A stretch of DNA of 11,074 bases. Origin: Halobacteriales archaeon QH_10_70_21. GTDB taxonomy: Archaea; Halobacteriota; Halobacteria; Halobacteriales; Haloarculaceae. The stretch's first letter is position 1, and every line of letters starts with the position of its first letter. Shown piece after piece: positions 1 through 4,984 of the stretch. The notes beneath the pieces were generated by a model, which made no database searches, had not been told where the DNA came from, and saw only the letters and a program-made list of their open reading frames with translations. The position numbers and the translations under genes are program-made. The stretch spans positions 1 to 11,074 of the forward strand of contig PXQM01000053.1 of the NCBI GenBank assembly GCA_003021325.1, written 5' to 3'.

Positions 1-72
1 GTCCAGCGCGCAGTCCGCGGCCCGGGAGACGCTCTCGGAGCCGTCCGTCGCCACCACCACCGTGTCGAACAT
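1..72 (-). CDS. Universal stress protein (UspA family), N-terminal fragment cut by window edge
   Basis: Reading leftward from an ATG at 72-70, the minus strand encodes 24 residues beginning MFDTVVVATDGSESVSRAAD. The hydrophobic first strand followed by A-T-D-G-S is the classic opening of UspA-fold small nucleotide-binding proteins, where the Asp touches the adenine or ribose. The rest lies outside the window, so the ATP-binding glycine loop cannot be judged. An A/T-rich box at 97-104 is correctly spaced for a leaderless start. It is divergent from the decayed gene that begins at 148. Usp assignment is fairly secure despite the short fragment; the stress or ligand it responds to is unknown. 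Confidence 0.8.
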   Translation of the reverse strand, partial: MFDTVVVATDGSESVSRAADCALD

Positions 73-96
73 GCCGGGACCTCCGACCGGCGGCAG

Positions 97-104
97 CATA
101 AAAG
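97..104 (-). promoter_or_regulatory. TATA-like box for the partial usp gene
   Basis: On the minus strand this reads CTTTTATG and is centred about 29 bases before the ATG at 72. That spacing fits a haloarchaeal promoter giving a transcript with almost no leader. It is the most A/T-rich spot in the 73-147 spacer. Confidence 0.55.
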
Positions 105-344
105 CACCCACCCCAGACGTTACCTCGCCGGGCGTGGTTACCGCGGTATGGACGAGACGACGCACGGAGCGACCGGCTGTCGGTCCGGCTCGTCGGTGCC
201 GAGGAGACGACGCTGTCGGTCGGACGCCTCCTCGACCCCCGAGACCCGCCGGACGACGCTGCTGTTCTTCGACGTCCTGAACCGGAGCGACGAGCGGGTG
301 TCGTAGTGGTTCGACGATCACGAGTTCGTCGACGCCGACGGCTA

Positions 345-362
345 TACTGCCGGCTGTAATTA
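345..362 (+). repeat. Left terminal inverted repeat of the MITE
   Basis: This 18-base end is the perfect reverse complement of 435-452. Beyond the perfect block the two arms pair only intermittently (for example 365-367 with 430-432), so 18 bp plus the TA duplication is the conserved terminus. Confidence 0.85.
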
Positions 363-434
363 CGTGAGTATTCGTTCCAGATGTTCGACGGCAGTGGGTC
401 TGTGGACCCCGGATTCCAGCACCTCTGTTTCAGA

Positions 435-452
435 TAATTACAGCCGGCAGTA
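435..452 (-). repeat. Right terminal inverted repeat of the MITE
   Basis: Perfect 18-base inverted copy of 345-362, followed by the second TA at 453-454. Reading outward it contains TAATTACAG and ends in AGTATA, A/T-rich stretches that are unusual for this window and could in principle act as an outward TATA box, although nothing at the right distance downstream needs one. Confidence 0.85.
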
Positions 453-796
453 TACCTCTACCCGACGCTCGACGAGTACGACCTCGACGAGAGCGGCCTG
501 CCGCCGGGGTGGTACACGGGCGTCGAACTCGAGTCGGAAACCCGCTGCCGGTGCGTGACCGCCGTCGACCCGATGCCGGAGCGAGCCCGACTGGCGCGGG
601 TCATCTGCCGTAGCGATGCCGGCTCCGGGGTCGCCTTCGACGAGGCGCCGACGCCAGACGACGAGGAACGGTACGAACTCGACCTCTCCGAGACCGACCT
701 CTCGTCGCTGGGGTCCCGCCGTTCGAGACGTGGGGCCGACTGCCGACCGCGACGCCGCCGTCGGTCGGAGCGGCCGAACCGGACGGACGCACAGGG

Positions 797-801
797 TTTT
801 T
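797..801 (+). promoter_or_regulatory. T-rich promoter box for the plus-strand usp gene
   Basis: A TTTTT run inside CAGGGTTTTTCACG is centred about 27 bases before the ATG at 826. It is the only T tract in the region and matches the position of TATA elements in leaderless haloarchaeal genes. Confidence 0.5.
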
Positions 802-825
802 CACGACCGGCCGCGAGGCGCCGGT

Positions 826-1266
826 ATGGAGGTCGACACCGTGCTCGTCCCGGTCGACGGCTCCGAGGAGGCCATGGAGGCTGTCGAGTACGCCATCGCG
901 GTCGCCGAGCGGTACGACGCCGGCGTCCACGCGCTGTACGTGCTCGACGAGGACGCCGCGGCCGCGATACAGGAGGGCGACGTCGAGGCCGCCGCCGTCG
1001 CGAGGCGGGGCGAGCAGGTGATGGCGGGCGTCCGGGCGCTGGCCGACGCCCACGGCGTCCTCGTCGACCACTCCTCGGCGTACGGCTTCTCGTGGCGCCG
1101 GCTCTCACAGCACCCCGGGAGCGTCATCCTCGACGTCGCGGAGTCGCTCGACGCCGACTTCGTCGTCGTCCCGCGCGAGCCGGTCACCGGCCATCCCGAG
1201 GCCGTCATCGAGAAGGCCGCCGAGTACGTCCTCGCCCACGCGTCACAACCCGTCCTCTCGGTTTAG
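826..1266 (+). CDS. Universal stress protein (UspA family), degenerate ATP-binding loop
   Basis: This 146-residue protein has the full Usp-domain length and plan. Residues 1-13 (MEVDTVLVPVDGS) give the first strand and the conserved Asp (D11); a helix follows (14-30) and then a strand GVHALYVLDED (33-43). The C-terminal block ends AHASQPVLSV, the usual last strand. Usp proteins that bind ATP carry a G-x2-G-x9-G-S/T loop after the fourth strand. Here that place (114-135) reads VVVPREPVTGHPEAVIEKAA and lacks the glycine pattern, so this copy may not bind ATP in the usual way. The ATG at 826 is chosen because the domain starts there and a T-rich box lies about 27 bases upstream; an in-frame ATG at 616 would add sequence belonging to the decayed gene. 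The TAG stop overlaps the stop of the facing GNAT gene by four bases. Likely cytoplasmic; exact role unknown. Confidence 0.88.
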   Translation: MEVDTVLVPVDGSEEAMEAVEYAIAVAERYDAGVHALYVLDEDAAAAIQEGDVEAAAVARRGEQVMAGVRALADAHGVLVDHSSAYGFSWRRLSQHPGSVILDVAESLDADFVVVPREPVTGHPEAVIEKAAEYVLAHASQPVLSV

Positions 1267-1793
1267 TCGGGGTCGTTCAGCGTCGCGGCCATCTCGAGTT
1301 CGAAGCCGCTCGAGTCGCTCGATTCGAAGCCGACCTTCCGGTAGAGCGCGATGGCCGGGCCGTTCCAGCGCTCGACCGTTAGCCAGATGCGCTCGACGCC
1401 CGCCGTCCGTCCGGCGCCGAGCAGCGCCTCGACCAGTTCCGTCCCGATGCCGGCCTGCTGGTACTCCCGGAGGACGAATATCGCCAGCTCGGAGTCGCCG
1501 TGGCGGTCCGGGACCAGCATCGCGTGGCCGACCACGGAGCCCTCGTGGAAGGCGAGCACGTTGATGCAGTCGCTCTTCATCAGCGATTCGAGCCACTCGC
1601 GGATGGACCCCTCGTCCGTCGGCGGGATGCCCTGGGCGCGGTCCTCGGGGTCGAACGACCGGTACATCTCCACCAGCGCCTCGAAGTCGTCGTCGCACCG
1701 CCGTATCGATATCTCGCGGCCCTCGGCGTCCGTGAACGACCGCGGCGGTCCCTCGTACGGCCCCGCGATTTCGGTTGGGTGCTCGCGGCTCAT
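1263..1793 (-). CDS. GNAT-family N-acetyltransferase
   Basis: The 176-residue protein is a single GNAT domain that would transfer an acetyl group from acetyl-CoA to an amine. Residues 27-60 (EISIRRCDDDFEALVEMYRS, then FDPEDRAQGIPP) are the N-terminal strand and helices. A beta segment with VGHAMLVP lies at 88-95. The acetyl-CoA pyrophosphate loop is QQAGIGT (112-118), fitting Q/R-x-x-G-x-G/A, and the C-terminal signature N-x-x-A-I-x-L-Y-x-K-V-G-F is at 144-156. The ATG at 1793 overlaps the TGA of the upstream Usp gene (ATGA), so translation is probably coupled and the gene probably uses that promoter. Its substrate cannot be read from sequence. The coupling with Usp and a loose resemblance to the GNAT domain of Pat-type protein lysine acetyltransferases make a protein substrate possible; small-molecule acetylation is equally open. 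Confidence 0.88.
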   Translation of the reverse strand: MSREHPTEIAGPYEGPPRSFTDAEGREISIRRCDDDFEALVEMYRSFDPEDRAQGIPPTDEGSIREWLESLMKSDCINVLAFHEGSVVGHAMLVPDRHGDSELAIFVLREYQQAGIGTELVEALLGAGRTAGVERIWLTVERWNGPAIALYRKVGFESSDSSGFELEMAATLNDPD

Positions 1794-2158
1794 CGGACGA
1801 GGGTCACCGTCGTTCTCGCGTTGAGCAGGACGAACTCCGCGACGGAGCCGAGCTGGACCTTGCCGAGCGGGCTCGTTTCGCCCCCGCCGAGCACGATACG
1901 GTCGTAGCCCTCCCGCTCGGCCAGCTCGAGCAGCTGGCTGCCGGGATGGCCGGTGAGGGTCTTGACCTCGGCCTCGACGGACGCCTCGGCCAGCGCCTCG
2001 TCGACCCGCGATTCCACGTCACCGGTTCCGGTCTCCGAATCGGGGTCCTCGACGATGGCGATGGTCAGCGTATCGCCGGCCTCCCTCGCGCGCTCTATCG
2101 TCTCCTCGAGCGCCCGGAAGGAGTCCTCGCTGTCGCCGATACCCAGCAGTAAGTCCAT
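1790..2158 (-). CDS. Universal stress protein (UspA family), short form
   Basis: A compact Usp domain of 122 residues. It opens MDLLLGIGDSEDSFRALEET, with Gly-Asp-Ser in place of the common Asp-Gly-Ser, and has a second strand TLTIAIVEDPDSE (30-42). The helix segment VEAEVKTLTGHPGSQLLELA (61-80) is typical of the region before strand four. The nucleotide loop IVLGGGETSPLGKVQLGSVA (88-107) keeps the glycines and the terminal G-S (104-105), so ATP or another nucleotide could bind. The chosen ATG (2158-2156) starts the first strand and has a T-rich box about 28 bases upstream; a longer frame runs into the neighbouring DUF5806 gene and is rejected. It is the first gene of a two-gene unit with the acetyltransferase, overlapping it by four bases. 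Confidence 0.85.
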   Translation of the reverse strand: MDLLLGIGDSEDSFRALEETIERAREAGDTLTIAIVEDPDSETGTGDVESRVDEALAEASVEAEVKTLTGHPGSQLLELAEREGYDRIVLGGGETSPLGKVQLGSVAEFVLLNARTTVTLVR

Positions 2159-2182
2159 GCGAGCAGTTACGACGGCGGAACG

Positions 2183-2188
2183 CAAAAG
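2183..2188 (-). promoter_or_regulatory. Promoter box for the usp-GNAT pair
   Basis: The minus strand reads CTTTTG, centred about 28 bases before the ATG at 2158. A second A/T-rich spot (TTATAC on the minus strand, about 2195-2200) lies about 12 bases further upstream, near where a BRE or activator site would be. The 142-bp gap to DUF5806 thus carries two divergent promoters. Confidence 0.5.
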
Positions 2189-2270
2189 CCTCCCGTATAA
2201 CTCGGCACGCCTGTCGTCCCGTGACCGTCCTGTCCCGAGCCGAACACCAGCGGCTCCCCTCGCCGATACG

Positions 2271-2277
2271 CTTTTTC
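2271..2277 (+). promoter_or_regulatory. Promoter box for the DUF5806 gene
   Basis: CTTTTTC sits about 27 bases before the ATG at 2301, in otherwise GC-rich sequence, as expected for a leaderless haloarchaeal transcript. Confidence 0.5.
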
Positions 2278-2300
2278 GACGGCGGGCCGCTACCTGGTGT

Positions 2301-2951
2301 ATGGTCGAGGACGCCCAGGCGGCGGACGATGGGGAGGAACCGACGCCGGCGGTCGAGCGGGTCGCGGACGAGGACGCCGACCCCGACGTTCCGCAGGACG
2401 TCCGGGAGTACGCCCGCTTCTCGAAGATCGACGGCTCGACGTACGACCGGGCCAACGAGTTCCTCCGGGAACGGACGTACGTCACGGCCCGCGAGTGGGC
2501 GATGGCGCGGCTCTGTGCGGACTTCCGCACCGAGACCGGCGTCGAGATGACGAAAATCGGCGAGAACCTGCCGGAGCTCGTGCCGTTCATGACCGACACC
2601 TACAGCCCGCAGGCTGTCAACCAGGCCCGAGCGAGCTTCGACGAGAAGGTCCGCAAGGCCGGGGCGACCTTCCTCTACGGCGCCATGTGCGACTTCTACA
2701 CCGCCGAGGAGCTCGACGAGCTGATGTACGAGATAACCGAGGTCGCGAAGTTCCTGCTGGAGGTCGAGGGCGTCGAGCTCACCGTCGACGAGGAGCTCGA
2801 GGCCGAGGAGCGCATCTCCAGCGTGATGCGCGAGGTGCGGGAGTCCTCGGCGGCGCTGCGGCACGACCACGTGACCTGCCCCGAGTGCGGCCACGAGATG
2901 ACCTCGGAGGGCGAGACGGACCACGCCCACGGCGCCGAGGCCGACGACTGA
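2301..2951 (+). CDS. DUF5806 family protein with C-terminal CPxC motif
   Basis: The 216-residue protein resembles the haloarchaeal family of unknown function DUF5806 (recognised from memory). Residues 1-32 are a very acidic, probably disordered leader. The core from about 33 (VREYARFSKIDGSTYDRANE) to 180 is mainly helical, with SPQAVNQARASFDEKVRKAG (102-121) and a Glu-rich helix (135-182) that could mediate dimerisation. Near the end are CPECGH (193-198) and HAH (208-210), a possible single zinc site made from two Cys and His residues. The ATG at 2301 was preferred to the longer in-frame opening because a T-rich box lies 27 bases before it and the upstream sequence belongs to the divergent usp promoter. 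It is convergent with pyrC, whose frame runs antisense into its last 58 or so codons. Function unknown; no membrane segment or signal peptide. Confidence 0.8.
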   Translation: MVEDAQAADDGEEPTPAVERVADEDADPDVPQDVREYARFSKIDGSTYDRANEFLRERTYVTAREWAMARLCADFRTETGVEMTKIGENLPELVPFMTDTYSPQAVNQARASFDEKVRKAGATFLYGAMCDFYTAEELDELMYEITEVAKFLLEVEGVELTVDEELEAEERISSVMREVRESSAALRHDHVTCPECGHEMTSEGETDHAHGAEADD

Positions 2952-4191
2952 CGGCGGCATGGTAGACGACGGTCCCGCGGACCATCGTCAGGTCGGGGAA
3001 GACGCCCCGCCGCCCCTCGAACGGCGTCCAGCCGCACTTCGAGTGGAGCTTCTCGCCACGAATCGGGACGCTGTCGGTCTCGTCGACCAACACGAGGTCC
3101 GCGTCCCGACCCACCTCGATTTGGCCCTTCCGCGGTAACTCGAAAATCTCGGCGACGTTCGTGGCTGTCACGTCGCGGACGCGCTCGTAACTCAACTCGC
3201 CGTTCCGGGCCGCCTCGAGCAGCAGCGGCAGCGCCGTCTCGACCCCCGGAACGCCGCTGGGCGCGTCCCAGATGCTCGCGCCCTTCTCCTCGCGGGTGTG
3301 CGGTGCGTGGTCGGTCGCGACGACGTCGACCGTCCCGTCGCGGAGTCGCTCGAACAGCGCTGCCCGGCGCTCCTCGCTCCGGAGCGGCGGATTCATCCGC
3401 CCGAGCGTCCCGAGGTCCGCGAGGTCACCGCGGGAGAGAAAAAGGTGGTGGGGCGTCACCTCACAGGTCATGCCGGCCGCCGTCGCGGCGTCGACGCCCT
3501 CGGGTGTCGAGGTGTGAGCGACGTGAATCTCCGCACCGAGGTCGCTCGCGACCGTGCAAGCCCGCTCGACCGCCGCCACCTCGGCCTCGGCGGTCCGGTA
3601 GGCGCTCCAGGCATCCGCGTCGGCGTCGGGGTCACCCTCCTCGTCGGGCAGCACGCTCCGGTCGAACAGGTCGGCGTCCTCGGCGTGAACCGTCACCGGA
3701 ACGCCGGCCGCTGCGGCGCGCTCGACGGCCGTCTCGAACAGCTCGACCTCGATTCCCATCTCCCCGGTCGAATCCGCGAGGAAAACCTCCCCGAGGGCTC
3801 CCAGCGGCTTCTCGAGCAGTTCTGCCGGCGTCCACTCGGCCGTGACGCCACCGTTGATGGCGTAGTCGACGCTTGAGGCCGACGCGAGTTCGGCCTTCGC
3901 CTCGAATCGCCGGGCGTCGACCGTCGGCGGCTCGGTGTTCGGCTGGTCGAACACCGTCGTCACGCCCCCCGCGGCGGCGCTCCGGGCGCCCGTCAGCCAT
4001 GTCTCCTTGTGGGAAAAGCCCGGCTCGCGGAAGTGGACGTGAGCGTCTACCATGCCGGGTAACAGCAGGCGTTCGTCGGCCTCGATGACCTCGTCGTCGT
4101 TGAGCCCGGTTCCGATCTCGGCTATCCGCTCGCCGTCGATGCGGACGTCTCGGACCCGGCCGTCGGCCAGCCTCGCGTTCCGGACGAGCAT
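2779..4191 (-). CDS. pyrC: Dihydroorotase, type I, with abnormal C-terminus
   Basis: Dihydroorotase closes carbamoyl-aspartate to dihydroorotate, the third step of UMP synthesis, in the cytoplasm. The amidohydrolase signatures are all present: DAHVHFREPG with metal ligands H51 and H53 and substrate Arg R55; FDQPNTEPPT (81-90); metal-ligand candidates H169 (VTVHAED) and H226 (HVAHTSTPEG); and the catalytic Asp D294 in VATDHAPHTREEKG. The beta-sandwich half closes with LVLVDETDSVPIRGE and FPDLTMVRGTVVY ending at residue 410 (base 2962). Haloarchaeal homologues normally add about 12-20 more residues and stop. Here no native ending is visible: the frame continues for 60 Arg/Pro-rich residues that are simply the antisense of the DUF5806 gene. 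The end given is the first in-frame stop. The ATG at 4191 fits the usual N-terminus (MLVRNARLADG); a GTG 12 codons upstream is less likely. The lplA-like gene ends 45 bases upstream on the same strand. The catalytic core is intact, so activity is likely if the tail is tolerated. Confidence 0.9.
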   Translation of the reverse strand: MLVRNARLADGRVRDVRIDGERIAEIGTGLNDDEVIEADERLLLPGMVDAHVHFREPGFSHKETWLTGARSAAAGGVTTVFDQPNTEPPTVDARRFEAKAELASASSVDYAINGGVTAEWTPAELLEKPLGALGEVFLADSTGEMGIEVELFETAVERAAAAGVPVTVHAEDADLFDRSVLPDEEGDPDADADAWSAYRTAEAEVAAVERACTVASDLGAEIHVAHTSTPEGVDAATAAGMTCEVTPHHLFLSRGDLADLGTLGRMNPPLRSEERRAALFERLRDGTVDVVATDHAPHTREEKGASIWDAPSGVPGVETALPLLLEAARNGELSYERVRDVTATNVAEIFELPRKGQIEVGRDADLVLVDETDSVPIRGEKLHSKCGWTPFEGRRGVFPDLTMVRGTVVYHAAVSRRPRRRGRGPSRPPRSSRGRTRGRSRGRAAAPPRTPAPRASRWRCAPRPRAPRRR

Positions 4192-4216
4192 TACCGCATC
4201 TCGGCGGCCGGAGGTC

Positions 4217-4222
4217 GTAAGC
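4217..4222 (-). promoter_or_regulatory. Possible weak promoter box for pyrC
   Basis: The minus strand reads GCTTAC about 28 bases before the pyrC ATG. It is only weakly TATA-like, and it lies in the 45-base gap after the ligase gene, so pyrC may instead be transcribed from the ligase promoter. Confidence 0.25.
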
Positions 4223-4236
4223 GTCACGGAGCCGCG

Positions 4237-4932
4237 TCAGGAGAGCAGCTCCGGTGCGTCGACGGGGGTCGGCTCACGGTCGCCGACGAAGGTCCGCTCG
4301 ATGGCGTCGACGACGCGCTCGGGGTCGGCGGGGCCGCCGGCGCCCGCGACGCTCCCGACGCTCGCCGGGTCGAAGGCGACCCCGAGGGCGTCGTAGACGG
4401 GCTCGAGGACGTCAGCGATGTCGCGCTCGTCCGTCTCGGCGACCACGGCACAGCCCCCGACGAGTGCGACCGCCCGCTGGACGCGCTGTGCGATGCCGGC
4501 TATCTTCCCGTCGCTCTGCAGGGAGTGGTCGCCGGGGCAGAACGACGCGGACGGTTCACCGGGGCGGACCGCCGCCCCGACCGACTCGAGAGCCGTTCGC
4601 AGCCGGTCGGCGCCGCGCTCGTAGCGGCCCTGGATGTCGGTCCTGTCGCCGTCGGCCGGCACGCCGTGGACGACCGCGACCGTCGCGCCCGTGTAGGCGA
4701 CGGCCCGGCCCCCGACGCGCCGCTCGACGGGGCGGTAGTCGCGCCCCACGGCCGCCCGGCGGGCCCGGTCGTACCCGTCGGCCGACGCGTCCCGGCGACC
4801 GAAGGCCACCTGCCGGGGCGGCGTCCACGCCCGTACCGCCGGGCGCCCGGTCCGCTCGACGAGGTCGGCGAGCCGACGGGTGACCCGCCTGTCGCGCTCG
4901 GTCTCCGCCAGCGACCCCCGGACGACGTGCAT
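4237..4932 (-). CDS. LplA-like lipoate-protein ligase (BPL/LplA/LipB catalytic domain)
   Basis: This 231-residue protein looks like the catalytic domain of lipoate-protein ligase, which activates lipoate with ATP and attaches it to a lysine of lipoyl domains (2-oxoacid dehydrogenases, glycine-cleavage H protein). Supporting pieces, in order: RPAVRAWTPPRQVAFGRRD (30-48), matching the W-x-x-P-x-x-x-x-G region; RRVGGRAVAY (71-80), standing where RRxSGGGxVxH is normal; DIQGRYERGADRLRTALE (99-116); and SDGKIAGIAQRV (140-151), whose Lys143 matches the lysine that contacts lipoyl-AMP. It lacks the accessory C-terminal domain of E. coli LplA, so it would need a separate partner as in the split Thermoplasma enzyme, or act as an octanoyl/lipoyl transferase. 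The ATG at 4932 begins the domain and has TTTTAT about 27 bases upstream; the longer frame enters the divergent gene. pyrC follows 45 bases downstream. The changed glycine loop makes the exact substrate less certain. Confidence 0.75.
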   Translation of the reverse strand: MHVVRGSLAETERDRRVTRRLADLVERTGRPAVRAWTPPRQVAFGRRDASADGYDRARRAAVGRDYRPVERRVGGRAVAYTGATVAVVHGVPADGDRTDIQGRYERGADRLRTALESVGAAVRPGEPSASFCPGDHSLQSDGKIAGIAQRVQRAVALVGGCAVVAETDERDIADVLEPVYDALGVAFDPASVGSVAGAGGPADPERVVDAIERTFVGDREPTPVDAPELLS

Positions 4933-4956
4933 ACGAACGACTACGTCCCGACGGTG

Positions 4957-4962
4957 ATAAAA
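4957..4962. promoter_or_regulatory. Shared AT-rich box between divergent ligase and M23-like genes
   Basis: ATAAAA on the plus strand (TTTTAT on the minus) is the only AT-rich site in the 52-base gap between the two ATGs at 4932 and 4985. It is centred about 27 bases from the first and 25 from the second, the expected TATA spacing for both leaderless genes. Either it serves both directions or one gene has a promoter inside the other. Confidence 0.5.
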
Positions 4963-4967
4963 CGCCG

Positions 4968-4984
4968 ACGGACGAACCGTCCGT
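4968..4984. repeat. Small inverted repeat touching a start codon
   Basis: ACGGAC and GTCCGT flank a 5-base spacer (GAACC) and end exactly at the base before the ATG at 4985. It could be a repressor half-site pair for the M23-like gene or chance; six-base arms are short for this base composition. Confidence 0.25.

Larger units (their letters stand above)
345..452. mobile_element. 108-bp MITE with 18-bp perfect terminal inverted repeats and TA target duplication
   Basis: The left end (345-362) is TACTGCCGGCTGTAATTA and the right end (435-452) is its exact reverse complement; each is flanked by TA (343-344 and 453-454), so the palindromic match is 20 bp in all. Deleting 345-454 leaves GGC TAC CTC TAC CCG, joining the upstream frame (stop-free from 307) to the downstream frame through the codon assembled from bases 343, 344 and 455. 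This supports insertion at a TA dinucleotide with duplication. The interior encodes no transposase and is less GC-rich than the surroundings, so the element is non-autonomous. TA duplication is typical of IS630/Tc1-mariner-type elements, and some IS5-group elements also duplicate TA-containing targets. The parent element was not identified. Confidence 0.8.
148..780 (+). pseudogene. Decayed haloarchaeal hypothetical gene, frameshifted and interrupted by a MITE
   Basis: No intact reading frame runs through this stretch, but pieces of one protein-like sequence can be followed across frames. An ATG at 148 opens MDETT; a plausible continuation (SDRLSVRLVGAEE) is in a different frame from about 168. 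The frame returns near 240 as TLLFFDVLNRSDERV and hits TAG at 304-306. After it, WFDDHEFVDADGY runs into the miniature element at 345-452. Past the element, in the frame expected after its excision, LYPTLDEYDLDESGLPPGW continues through about residue 85 of the right part to roughly 705, and a further shift gives PPFETWGRLPTATPPS. So there are at least two frameshifts, one stop and one insertion. The family was not recognised; the strand pattern and the 'DVxNRSDExVxWFDDHEFVDADGY' layout recall small beta-sandwich domains of the DUF4352 kind, which is only a guess. The 3' boundary is approximate because the trace fades before the usp promoter at 797. Confidence 0.6.

Noticed and set aside
458..1108. 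Arg/Pro-rich minus-strand frames opposite the decayed gene and usp
   Set aside because: Low-complexity composition and overlap with a clear plus-strand Usp domain show they are shadows.
1953..2300. N-terminal extension of the DUF5806 frame upstream of 2301
   Set aside because: It lies over the minus-strand usp gene and both promoter boxes, is Ser/Arg-rich unlike the rest of the protein, and the T-rich box points to the ATG at 2301.
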